From: Litomosoides sigmodontis
Taxonomy: Eukaryota > Nematoda > Chromadorea > Rhabditida > Onchocercidae
Reading direction: 5' to 3'
Assembly (NCBI GenBank): GCA_963070105.1
Contig: OY718808.1
Location: forward strand, 7,484,898-7,548,897
Length of the DNA stretch: 64,000 bases
Below, piece by piece: positions 1-12,257 of this stretch. Position 1 is the stretch's first letter. Each line of letters starts with the position of its first letter. The notes beneath the pieces are model-generated. The model made no database searches, was not told the origin of the DNA, and saw nothing but the letters and a program-made list of their open reading frames with translations. Made by a program: the position numbers and the translations under genes.

Positions 1-1530
1 TATTTTTCTATTTTTTATTTTTCTATTTTTTTTTATTTTTCTATTTTTTATTTTTCTATTTTTTATTTTTCTATTTTTTATTTTTCTATTTTTTATTTTT
101 CTATTTTTTATTTTTCTATTTTTTATTTTTCTATTTTTTATTTTTCTATTTTTTATTTTTCTATTTTTTATTTTTCTATTTTTTATTTTTCTATTTTTTA
201 TTTTTCTATTTTTTATTTTTCTATTTTTTATTTTTCTATTTTTTATTTTTCTATTTTTTATTTTTCTATTTTTTATTTTTCTATTTTTTATTTTTCTATT
301 TTTTATTTTTCTATTTTTTATTTTTCTATTTTTTATTTTTCTATTTTTTATTTTTCTATTTTTTATTTTTCTATTTTTTATTTTTCTATTTTTTATTTTT
401 CTATTTTTTATTTTTCTATTTTTTATTTTTCTATTTTTTATTTTTCTATTTTTTATTTTTCTATTTTTTATTTTTCTATTTTTTATTTTTCTATTTTTTA
501 TTTTTCTATTTTTTATTTTTCTATTTTTTATTTTTCTATTTTTTATTTTTCTATTTTTTATTTTTCTATTTTTTATTTTTCTATTTTTTATTTTTCTATT
601 TTTTATTTTTCTATTTTTTATTTTTCTATTTTTTATTTTTCTATTTTTATTTTTCTATTTTTTATTTTTCTATTTTTTATTTTTCTATTTTTTATTTTTC
701 TATTTTTTATTTTTCTATTTTTTATTTTTTAATTTTTTATTTTTCTATTTTTTATTTTTCTATTTTTTATTTTTCTATTTTTTATTTTTCTATTTTTTAT
801 TTTTCTATTTTTTATTTTTCTATTTTTTATTTTTCTATTTTTTATTTTTCTATTTTTTATTTTTCTATTTTTTATTTTTCTATTTTTTATTTTTCTATTT
901 TTTATTTTTCTATTTTTTATTTTTCTATTATTTTTTATTTTTCTATTTTTTATTTTTCTATTTTTTATTTTTCTATTTTTTATTTTTCTATTTTTTATTT
1001 TTCTATTTTTTATTTTTCTATTTTTTATTTTTCTATTTTTTATTTTTCTATTTTTTATTTTTCTATTTTTTATTTTTCTATTTTTTATTTTTCTATTTTT
1101 TATTTTTCTATTTTTTATTTTTCTATTTTTTATTTTTCTATTTTTTATTTTTCTATTTTTTATTTTTCTATTTTTTATTTTTCTATTTTTTATTTTTCTA
1201 TTTTTTATTTTTCTATTTTTTATTTTTCTATTTTTTATTTTTCTATTTTTTATTTTTCTATTTTTTATTTTTCTATTTTTTATTTTTCTATTTTTTATTT
1301 TTCTATTTTTTATTTTTCTATTTTTTATTTTTCTATTTTTTATTTTTCTATTTTTTATTTTTCTATTTTTTATTTTTCTATTTTTTATTTTTCTATTTTT
1401 TATTTTTCTATTTTTTATTTTTCTATTTTTTATTTTTCTATTTTTTATTTTTCTATTTTTTATTTTTCTATTTTTTATTTTTCTATTTTTTATTTTTCTA
1501 TTTTTTATTTTTCTATTTTTTATTTTTATT
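1..1530. repeat. 15-bp satellite array (TATTTTTTATTTTTC)n
   Basis: About 100 head-to-tail copies of TATTTTTTATTTTTC fill the start of the window with almost no divergence. I see only a few departures: extra T residues near 25-33, a one-base-shorter unit near 645, a C-to-T change near 730 and a small insertion near 927-933. The plus strand carries no G over this length, so the minus strand has no C. The array decays into T-rich sequence between 1530 and 1565. It starts at base 1, so its true length is unknown. Confidence 0.97.
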
Positions 1531-2173
1531 CTTGTTTTTATTTTTTTATTTCTTTGTTTTTTTTGCTTCTGAATTTTTGTAAAAAAATTTTTAGAAACCC
1601 ATCCAATAAATGAAATTTAAAATCTAAATCTGAATAATAACAGTCTATCGCTTACAACGTCATACGACGAAGGTCAAAGCGGTTAAACGTTCAAGATTAT
1701 TTGTTCATGGCGCGCCACTAATTCATATTGATTGCCAACAGGCTATAAATCATCATGTCGCTTCTTTCTTTTCCCTTTCTCTCCCCCTCCCTCTCCCTCC
1801 CTCTCTCTCTCTCTCTCTCTCCATCTCTCTATCTAAATTGTTGCATACCGTATAAGTAAGCTAAAATATTTAAAGTATTTTTTTCTTCACTTTGAAAGAA
1901 ATTATTTCTTTAAACGATAATTTTTTTTTGATGAAATGAAATGATTGCTAAATGAGATGATAATAATGGATCTTTTGAAAGAGCAAAACCAAACATCAAT
2001 AGTTTCACCAATTCTTATTTTTTTTTTGATGAAAAAGCAAAAAAAGAAAGAAGTCTATGAGAAGTGTGAAGTTGAGAAATTATTGAAATGTATGAATTCC
2101 TTCAGCACCGCAAGTGTGGATGAGTGGATGGTGGCGGTATGTCATGGATGACCACCTGCACCCGCACCTCCAT

Positions 2174-2210
2174 CATGCATACATGCATGCATGCATGCAT
2201 GCATGCATGC
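2174..2210. repeat. (GCAT)n microsatellite
   Basis: Tandem GCAT units, about nine copies, with one imperfect unit near the left end. Confidence 0.9.
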
Positions 2211-2346
2211 TATCAATCCGATCTTTCACGAATTCTTCTTCCCTTTGTGATGCGCAATACTGTCGCATACATTCCTATCAATTGTCGCATGGCAATTATC
2301 GACCACTCCTAGATGTCCTTGTCACCCAGCACTGTTGTAGTTGTAC

Positions 2347-2396
2347 ATCCATTCGTCCATCCATCCGTCCATCCATCCATCCATCCATCCATCCAT

Positions 2397-2430
<34 letters not shown>

Positions 2431-2456
2431 GTCCATCCGTTCATCCATCCGTTCAT
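2347..2456. repeat. (CCAT)n microsatellite with CCGT variants
   Basis: Roughly 27 four-base units, mostly CCAT with CCGT and TCAT variants at both ends. In two frames it produces spurious His-Pro-Ser repeat peptides, which are not genes. Confidence 0.92.
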
Positions 2457-3132
2457 CTTACTGGCATTCAACAAATGTTGAATGCCACCGTCGCCTAGTG
2501 TTTGACGGAACCTGATTCAACGATGGAACAGGTTGATCAACGTAGCATAATAATGATAATAATGGGACAGCAGGTTAATGAAATGGATTTGATTTTATTG
2601 CAGGTACTACTCGAAACTAAACCTATATTACTACTGTTATCATTATTACTATTATTTTTATTATCATTATTATTATCATTACTAAATACTAATTACTGTT
2701 ATTGGTTGTTGTGGTTGTTGTTGTTGTTGTTGGGATATGCAATGTATTGAGAATTGAGCGATTTCTGTTCTATCGAATTAAATCACATAATTTTGTCCTT
2801 TGATGATAATTTATTAAGGCCTAATTACTATACTTAGTGTGAGTGATACGATGTAATTAGTTGGCTGTTGTGAAGCTTAACTGATTGATTGTTATGGAAA
2901 GTGTCGTTGGATTTGGAGTGAGCAACAGAAGGAAATTCTATTAATTAAGGAATCTGTTTTTTTTTTGCTCCATAATATTCATGTATCATTACAGTTTAGG
3001 AGAGTTTTAAACGACCTAAATAATAAGTCTCAGAAAAAAAATCAAAGGTTTGAATTTTGTTGATATGGCAGTTCTGTGTAAAACAATACGTTCGTTGCAG
3101 ATACGGTAGTTGGGTAAATGAAATTAGATTGA

Positions 3133-3301
3133 AAGAGTAAATTGAAATTGAAGTGTTATAATGAGTTCAGAGGTAAAATTTAAATTTTAAAGTTAATTTT
3201 TTTTAAGAGTAAATTGAAAGTGTTATAAAATTGTTCTTTTAAGAGTAAATTTTAAGAGTAAATTGAAATTGAAGTGTTATAATGGGTTCAAAGGTAAAAT
3301 T
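3133..3301. repeat. Imperfect short duplication
   Basis: A 48-bp segment at 3133-3180 recurs at 3254-3301 with two substitutions. A shortened third copy lies between them at about 3205-3232. The offset of the two long copies is 121 bp. Confidence 0.85.
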
Positions 3302-6221
3302 AGTAGAGGAAATTAGAGCGCTGTGAAATCTGAATTCAAAAATGAAAACCTTAAAGTCTTAAATGAAAGCTCATTTTGTAATGAAAGCTTTAAAGAACTA
3401 AAGTCAGATGTTATTTAAAATTGGATATTATTATTTTCAATTTTTTCACTTCAAAGTTAAAGTTAAAAAAATGTTTACTGAACATAATTGTTTTCGTTGT
3501 TTTAGAGGGATTTTTTTAATTTAAAAATTTAGTTCTTAATCACATTGATTATTATCGTTTTCATTTGTTCAAAATAACTTCAAATTAGTGACATTCGCAT
3601 GTCTCACGCAAGTAACCTACCACGTCGTTCTTAGCAATCCGTTGCAACCTGCCTAACCTTATTTCTGCTGAATGTCCATCCATTAATGGATTTTGCGGGT
3701 GTGTTGTTGCTAAGTAACGACGATGAATGTTAGTTGTAAGATATTTAGTGAAATGAAATCTTTCATCTTTCTATCTTCACTTGCTGCTCATTTCTCTTCT
3801 TCCGCTAATTTTTCACGTAATTCAAGAGTTAATTTAGATTTCAATATTTCAACGTTTAACCAATTCTCTCTTCCTACTTCCAGTTTTCATCCTCAATCTT
3901 TCCATCCTACTCTCTCATGCTTAACTCTCTCTCACTCTTCTAGTCCTTAATACCTTCTAAGTGTTACACTTCCGTCCATTTGATAATAGAATGACATCTT
4001 CTCTCTCTCTCTCTCTCTCTCTCGTTTTATCAGCAGTTCTCGTACAATCGTCTTTTTTTTTCATCTCAAATTATCAGTAAGCAAAAATCTCAAATTTAAG
4101 CAAATTAAATTAAACGATAAAGCGATATGTTTTTCGTCGATTGCATTCATCCGTTCCCATACTTCTTCAATGGATTTATTGTTTGGAATTTTAAATGAAC
4201 TAATCCTTTCCTCTTCACAGTTTAATCCTCTTCAATAGTTTCGTAGCAAGCTGTGGATGGTAATGGGAGAGTAGTATGAGCCCCTTATCTGAGTACTTCT
4301 TTAAAAAAAAAAAAGAGTTTAAGAAATTTCTTAAATTCCTTCTTCACTTCAATTACGTTGTTCTTGTTTATTGTGTGTGTGCGAGTTTTTTGCTAATTCA
4401 TGCGCGATTTTGAAAATATTTTAATTTAACTTTTTATATTTTTAAAATAAAATAACGAAGTTATGCGATGCAGCAAATTTCTCATAGTTATTAGCAAACG
4501 ACAATTTTCAAAAATATTAAAAAATTTTTTCCTTATTTTTTAAATTAATTCGATTCGAAATAGAAAAAGGTTAAATGACATCGATTGATACAAGAAGGAA
4601 GGGATGAGAATTGTAATTTGAGAAGTACCGTAGCTAAGAAGGTTGAGTAAAGTTGAGGAGTAAATTGAAACTCATCGACGTCAGGTGTCATTAACCTGTT
4701 GAACTATTATCGCTCAACTGTTAATCAGTGCCTAGCATAATGACAATCAAATTGCTGCCTAAAGCTTTCTTTTCTGATCCGCTTCTCCAATAGATAGAGA
4801 GAGAGAGAGAGGTTGCTGTTAGCTTCATGTGATATTGAATATTACTACTTCTTTGAAACAAATACTTTACTCGGACCGAACTTCTTTCGGTAAAATCGCT
4901 TGATTAATTGTCACGGGATTTTAATTTAAGCTCATTCTGTTTGCATTTGTTGAAAATACAACGTGAAAGATTATTACTGAATATGTAACGAAGAACATAG
5001 GCGAATTCACTCTATGAATTTATTAAATTTGATAGTAAAATGGTTAGGTAGACATTTGGAATGATTTCATTCTATCAGTATTATTTGTGAGATGCTTATT
5101 TTATGAAGTTAAATTAACTAAAATTAAATTGTTAGAGTGCTAATTAGAAGAAATGTACTGCTATCTATTAAGAGCTTTCGTAAAGGAACTTCTTGAAAAT
5201 TTGCGTAAACTAATTAGTTAATTTTCTCTACGAAACCACTTATCAACAGTAATGTAGCTCGCTCGATTGATTCGCGTCCATCACATCTTTTACAGCTTTC
5301 TCTGCTAATTTACGTAATTTTTCTCAACAATTACACTTTGTGGAAGTTGTCTTTACTAAGCCAATTTCACGTGAACATACGTTAGATACACGTAAATATT
5401 TCTTACCAATTTTTTCCACTGCCTGTTTACAATTAGTTCATCAACGAAGTTTTGTTTGCATGATTCGCTAAACTTCTGGTTATGCAGTGTACGTCGTTTT
5501 TTTTTACACGCAGTGTGTAAGCGTCTTGCGCGTGCGTGTGCGTTGCGTGCTTATGTACATGTATGCATGTACGATTATATTTTTAGTTTCTGACCTCAGT
5601 GAGTTCCCATGAAATTTTTTTCCTCTACTGAACCATACGAAATTTAGTAATTAGGCCTTGGACTACTAGCTTAGTGATATGTCCATTGGACGTTGGCGAT
5701 CAATCGCTGGAAGGAAGATTGAGGATACTGTATAGGCCGTACGACCATCGATAATTTAGTCTTGTCCATCCAATTTTTGCTCTGTTAAATGGTGAAATTT
5801 ATTCGTTTTTGCTTTAAGTGACTTATTTATTTATATTTTTCAAATTTCTAGATAAATTCAAAGAAAAAAGCTTCTCGAAATGAAATTGTTAAAATTTAGT
5901 GGTCAAAAAAAGTCATAAAACATTTAAATATTTTTTGGTCAACAAAAACAGAGTACACTCAGCTTTAACGATTGCAAAAGAATTTTAATTTGCAGCTGTT
6001 TAATCTAACAACATCGTAGTTAATGTTGAAATGTAGAAAAACTGAAAAAATATAACTTTTGAAAAACATCAATTAAGCAAACCTGCCTGAATATATTACG
6101 TTTATGCCTAACTGCGATCGATTAAACACGTTGACTAATAAATGCTCTCAATTGAAATTTCAAATAATAAATTGAATTGAGAAAAATGAAATAATTTGGA
6201 TGAAGAAATAAAACAATGTTG

Positions 6222-6254
6222 TTATATATATGTATATATATGTGTGTGCGTGTG

Positions 6255-6286
<32 letters not shown>
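6222..6286. repeat. (TA)n/(GT)n microsatellite
   Basis: A TA tract runs into a GT tract of about 20 dinucleotides. It lies about 270 bp upstream of the first recognised exon of the next gene. Confidence 0.9.
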
Positions 6287-6287
<1 letters not shown>

Positions 6288-6552
6288 TGCATCAATGATC
6301 AAAAGATGTTGGCGCAAATATTGTCCAGGAAGAAACGAATATTTCATCTATTCCTCACCCTCATCATTCCATAGTCTCTCTTTTTCCCTCTCTTCCTCTC
6401 TCCCTCTCTTCTTAAATTCATTTTTCCTTTAAAATGTTTATACTATATTCGATGTTGAAATAAATAAATGTTCGTTGAAAGGGAAATACGGAAGTATTTG
6501 TTGTTTGTTTGTTTGAATTTGCTGATTGATAAGTGAATTTTTGCAGGAATTG

Positions 6553-9158
6553 ATGGATTTCAATTTTACATGGAATTTGAAATCTGAAACATTGCCTGAA
6601 GATGCATTATACGACTGTATACCACCGGAATTAGTAATTAGGATTGATCGGTATTTGTCTTTCGAAGATAGCCTTCACTTTCAGGTATTCATTTCAGTCA
6701 TCAGCTGATCACTGTCAATTATTATTGCTATCAAATTTATTGAAGAAATTTTAAAATAACTTCACATTAAGGTGGAAGAATTACTAATTTATATATTTTT
6801 AGTTTCATTTTTAGATTAATAGCAAAAGTAATGTAAGTAACTGTTAAATGGTTATTTTTGCATGCTTTCATGAATATATCAAATGTTTCGTGTTAAAATT
6901 AATGAGTTTTAAAATACCCTTTCTAACCACTCAGAAAAGGCAACGAAGCAAGAACTTTGATACTAATTTCACAATTTCATAGTTAGCTGTCGACAATAAT
7001 TTGAAGCGTTTTTCGTCATTTGCAGGAATGTTCGCGTTATATCAAATCAGTGTTGTGCTCTAATTGGTGCCATTATAATAAAATTCAGGTATGTAAATGT
7101 TAGTAAATGTTTTGAGAGAAGATTAGCTATAAAAATTTTGTGAAATCATCGATTGAACTATGGAACTGGAGCTGTTGCAGATAAGCGATGACCCTCTCGA
7201 TTGTTATATTATCAGTACGAAAAGTTATATACCTAAACGGAATTTTTCGGAGAGCAATTTGAATACAGTTCTCACCAGTTAGCCTTTCTCCTTTTCCTTT
7301 GCTTACTCTAAAAATGAGCATTTAATGAGTTTTAATTAATTAACTAAGGTTTTTGATTCAAACGAAGGAAAAATTAGTGATGCAGCGGAGTTGAGTTTGG
7401 GAATTAGACGTACCGTACCGTACCGTACCGTATGCCAGATTTCCTGTTCGATATTCTTTTAAAGAGTATCGCAGTTATCAGCTAGTAAAGCCGTTTCAGC
7501 ATGCACGAAGATTGTGGAAGTGATGATGATCATGAAGGATGTCGGATCATTGCAGAAGTGCAGTTCTGGCGTACCACAATCGCTGAAAGGTATGATTGCT
7601 GCAGTGTCACGTAACAATAGGAGTACTCGAGACGGATCATATTGATCGTGCCATCTATCAATTTAAATTTAATTAGGACATATCCTCAATTATCATAGCA
7701 CTGCCGCTAAGTAAGCTTATTCATTTTGCATCATAGCAATTGCAATTGTAATAATTAGCTACGACAAATTACGGAAGCGTTGTTGCAGATGCGTCGTTGT
7801 ATGAAAGAAACGGTTATTTGGGATACTTATTCTCGAAGATGCCCAAAGAAATGGTCACTCGACTTAAGACTGTTTCGTTGCACGTTGATATCATGCGTGA
7901 TAATCTCAAACAGTTGTGCTTCCCATGCCCAACGCAAGACCTCCTCTATTCCATTCATCATTTGGCCGATTCTCATTTTGAAACTTTCGCTCAGGTTTAC
8001 TTTAATTTTTTTTCAATCACTTTACTGTTAAGCAATACTGTGAGGCAATCTACAGATAGCCTGAAGTAGCACTTAAAGTGAAACAAATTTTCATTATTTG
8101 CTAATTTCCAAATGGGAGATTTCCAAATAAAAATAATAAAAATTCTAAATATTCCAAAATAGAATTTCCAAATAGAAGAGATATGAAAGTTAAGGAATGG
8201 TATTTCGAAAAGCACAACCAGTAGTTTTTTTTTTCACTCATCTCAGTGATTGCTTTGTCTCACTGTCATTATCATTATCATTATTATCATTATCATTGTT
8301 ATTATTAATTGGTTGTTGTCCCAGTGATGGTGGTGGTGGTGGCTCTTATGTATGGAATGATTTTGCATTTTAATTACTGTCACATTTACAGATTTCGTTC
8401 TGTTCAGCGACAATCCAATCTGATGATTATCAGCTTAGGAATATGTTGCTGAATGGTATGGAAATGACGTTGAAGAATGTTGCTAAATATTGCACAAAAA
8501 CTGATTTCACAATTGGTTAGTCCCTCTGAATTCATTTGAATTATTCGTTTAAAATTGCTCGATTGAAATGTAGCATTTTTTTAATTCGCAAAATATTGTT
8601 AATTGTGAGTATTTTAGCCGTTCGTCCAATTCATCTATGTTTTGTCGATTCGATTAATACTTTTCAATGATCAACTTTAGTTACTAAAACAATTCAAAGC
8701 CATCAATATATCACATTTCGATTGACATTTAACTTGTAGCATAAACCACTTTGTTTTTTTTTTGTTAAAAGATATCGTTTTAAAATTTAATTTTTATGAC
8801 AGATGCGGGTGAAGGTTACGCAGATATGACGGTGGAAAAAGGAAAAATGGAATATTCATTTGCATTTTTCTACTACAATCCCTACATTTGTGGAGCGGAA
8901 TCGCAGCCGCCGATGGAACGAAGGGATCGGAATGGTGAAAATTTGGTTAATTCACCTTTTCTTCCTGAGAAACTAATTAGCCATAGCGAGAGGAGTGATA
9001 ACGGTGATAAGAACAGTAGTGATGAGACGACGAGTACAGCTAGCAGTAGTAGTAGCTTAACGTGCATGAGTGCACCAAATCAAATTCATTGCCAAAGTAA
9101 TTTGCAAATCTCAAATGGAATGTATGCATCATTTTGGAGGAATCTAACGGAATGCTAA
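6553..9158 (+). CDS. Unrecognised cysteine-rich protein, seven exons
   Basis: Exons 6553-6684, 7026-7088, 7181-7277, 7500-7589, 7789-7994, 8392-8515 and 8803-9158 join in phase with GT-AG introns and give 355 residues ending SFWRNLTEC. I do not recognise the family. The protein has more than a dozen cysteines spread over the first 270 residues, including VLCSNWC and QLCFPC, and then a Ser/Thr-rich, probably disordered segment before the C terminus. That spacing suggests a disulfide-bonded extracellular protein, which is inference. The ATG at 6553 lies just after a good 3' splice site (TTTGCAG-like), and the N terminus MDFNFTWNL is not a signal peptide. An upstream exon with a secretion signal is therefore possible; otherwise this is where a spliced leader would join. 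No paralogue is visible in the window. Confidence 0.7.
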
Positions 9159-12100
9159 ATATGTATTTTAGGTAAGTAAAATTTTACTTAAATTATTGAT
9201 CTTATTAGTTGTACATTCTGATATAATGAAAAGTTTCAGTTCAATTGTGAATCAATTGGTAGTAGTTATATTTAAATAGGCATTTTTATGATTATAGATA
9301 CATACGTATCACCATGGAAAATCACCCCAATATTTTTTGTATGATATAGCTAAAATTTTATAAATTAGCATATGATAGCTTAATTCGCATAGAGGATAAT
9401 TTAATTTTAATTTATGATGAATAAGAGAATTTTGGCATTTGTTTATCAGGGTGTAATATTTTGATCTCTTTATATACATATTTGTATACAGTGTTTCGTA
9501 TAATTATTAGCCTCTTTTTCAGTCCTATTACTAGACCGGTCAAAAGTGAAAAAGAAAAAAGCAAAGTGTTTTTTTTTTGTAAAAGTCATTTCAAATAATT
9601 TCAAAATTCACTTAGTGCCCGTAACAACACGTTTCATTTGCTTGTCTGTCGCTGTTGAATGCGATAAATAAAGAGGAATATATTTAATTAGTTGATCTGT
9701 TCTTCAACGCACGCTTGTTTGAAGCTCCTACTGTATGCAAATTTTGAAGCTCACAATTTTATGCTTATCCTTTGCATAGTTTCATTGAATAGAGTGTAAA
9801 TGAAAAAATGCTAAAAATTGAAAAATTGCCAAAAAACTTTGAGTACTAAATCCTTTGATGCAAATATTACTGTTTGCAATCCATTTAAAATCAAATAATA
9901 TTTAAATCATTGCAATTCATTTAAATTTGAATCAAATAAATAACATAGCAACTTTAAGTCAGGAAAACATCTTGACGATTATTTCTCTAAAATATTTTCA
10001 ACTTTTCAACGCTACATTGAAATTATTAATTTCTTCACGGTGATGAAAATTTTTGAAAAATAATGCAATCCTTTTTCTCGAAATTTTTTTCTTCCAAGAA
10101 AAAATTACAACAAAAAAAGAAAGTTTGAAAAATATCAGCGATTGTTAATTAATTCAAAAGGAACAATTTGTGAAAGAAATTAATCAGTTTACTGAAAATT
10201 TTTAGCGATATAAATGTCTTTTTCCATTCAATTAAAACTTTAGTAATTTCCTGTTCCGTCTACTTTCTCTCACTACCAGTTTTTGAGTGAAAATTAGCAA
10301 GAAAAACATTAAATCCCATTGAAATTACTTGTGAAAGTTACAAAAATTAACACTTAACGTTTCAAACATCACTCATTTAAATGAATTTTAAAATTGCCTT
10401 GAAGAAAATATCAATTATGTGAGAAAACGCTGTCAATTGTTGAGCGCTTTGCTTTCCGGTTTCCACTGCGACGGAACCGGTTCAGTTGTAAAAATTTAAG
10501 GTTGCTGAATGGGAATTTATACGAGCGATAATTTACAATTTTTTAAATAGTAACATGAATACGTCACCTTTTTTTCCACTCCTTTTCTTCATCAAACACC
10601 TCTTTTCTCCACTCATTAGCGTTCGTAATGTACTTTTTTGCTTGGAGACTTTTAGTTAGCTTTAAGTAGTTCAAAATTTTTTTTAATAATTATTATTGCA
10701 ATTGTAAATTCCAACTATTGGAATTTTTATCGAATAGAATATCTTTGTGTAGCGATGACCACTGGCTGAATTTGCACTTTAACTATTGAGAATTAGCTGT
10801 TGCAGCAAAGACATGCGGTGGCATTTAGGACGAGAATTAATATTTTTCTTCCTAATATCGGTTCTTTTTCAAAACAAAAAGCAAAAATAAAATTCCCATA
10901 ACTTTTCAATCTTTTTGGGATGATATAGCACAAATCATGCAAAGTTTACTTCTCATCTGTAATAACTAAAAACTCATTATAACTGCTTGCTAATTAATTA
11001 TAATCGTCTGATTAGCAAAAATGAAAATAGCCATTGTCGAAAGCAATCGAAATTGATAAGAAAATAAATGTTAGCAGAAATAAGAATCTTGAAAACATAA
11101 ATTACAACAAAATTTATAATTCAATTAAGGCAAAGATGAAAATTAAAATCAAATTTTGGATTTTGTTAAAAGTTTCAAAAGTTTTTCGTGTAATATAAGA
11201 ATCACTTTTGAATAGCAGCAAAGGATTGCTTCAGCAGCAACCGTCTCAATCGAAAGCTATACTAATTTCTCACATAAACCAACAACTGAAATAAATTTCT
11301 ATCGCTCGCGCTGATATTCGGCGGTGTCATTTCATCACTGTCACTTCAATTTGCAATTTTATTTTCCTACCAAATTCACTTCACTTTGGTGGGCGAAATG
11401 AAAATTCGAACATCATTCTCAAGAGAAGACATGGATTCTAATTAATGCAAAAATGAATCGTATTTTTTTTAATTTCCATTAATTCTTCCACTCTTATTGA
11501 ATGATATGAAATGCAGCAATTAGACCTTCAATTATGAAAGCCTAATTAGTTAGTCGAATGGGCAAATCGATCGTCAATCTATAAAAGGATTTTCAGGATT
11601 CTCTATCAAGCACCACCTAACCAATTTTTTACTTTTCACCTCTTCCTTTGTTGGTATTAAAAATAAAAAAACATACGTGCACATGCTCATTTAGCTTCCA
11701 CTAAACTAAATTCATTTGCTGCTGCACAAATCATTGCTAACTTCTTATAAAGTGATATTCATTTAATTTGTTAAACAAATTAAATTGCAAAATTTAAACA
11801 GGAAAATTTTTTTTTTGGTAAATAAAAAAGCGAAAAAATTTACGTAATTATTTGAAACGATAAAAAAAATGTTGTCAAAAGCCAAACATATGTTAAGAAA
11901 AACTATTGCACATGGAACCTTAAATGATCGAAAAATCCATATTGATAAGTGAATTCAAAAAGAATACCTTGACGAACAGGATCATTCTACCGGTCAGCTC
12001 GACCCGATTTATCAATTCGCTACGATTATAATTTACCACATTTGTCCACTCGTTGCACCAACTGATCATCAGTTACTTCAACAATTTGATGATCGATCCT

Positions 12101-12257
12101 TTGCATAAATTTTTCCTGCAATATATCATTAGCATTTTAGAAATTAAAAATAAATGGATAACTTATGTGTAAACATTGAATTATTTATCAGTGATAAGTT
12201 ATACATTACATTTCATCAATTATCATTATTACCTATTTGATAAGAAATTACAGGAAA
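9159..12257. other. Intergenic, nothing recognised
   Basis: A+T-rich sequence of about 3.1 kb between two plus-strand genes. An AATAAA at 9667-9672 could serve the upstream gene but is far from its stop. No frame on either strand has splice-consistent coding structure. Confidence 0.55.

Larger units (their letters stand above)
1546..6552. other. Non-coding stretch with microsatellites
   Basis: No reading frame here has coding character; the longer open frames are products of simple repeats. The stretch holds CT-rich tracts (1767-1832 and about 4000-4022), a GCAT repeat (2174-2210), a CCAT repeat (2347-2456), an imperfect duplication (3133-3301) and a TA/GT tract (6222-6286). It may contain the promoter or an unseen first exon of the gene starting at 6553. 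Confidence 0.6.

Noticed and set aside
1..1530. Telomere repeat
   Set aside because: The unit does not resemble the nematode telomere repeat TTAGGC.
2114..2515. His-Pro-Ser-Ile repeat protein
   Set aside because: Product of the CCAT microsatellite in several frames; no start context or splice partners.
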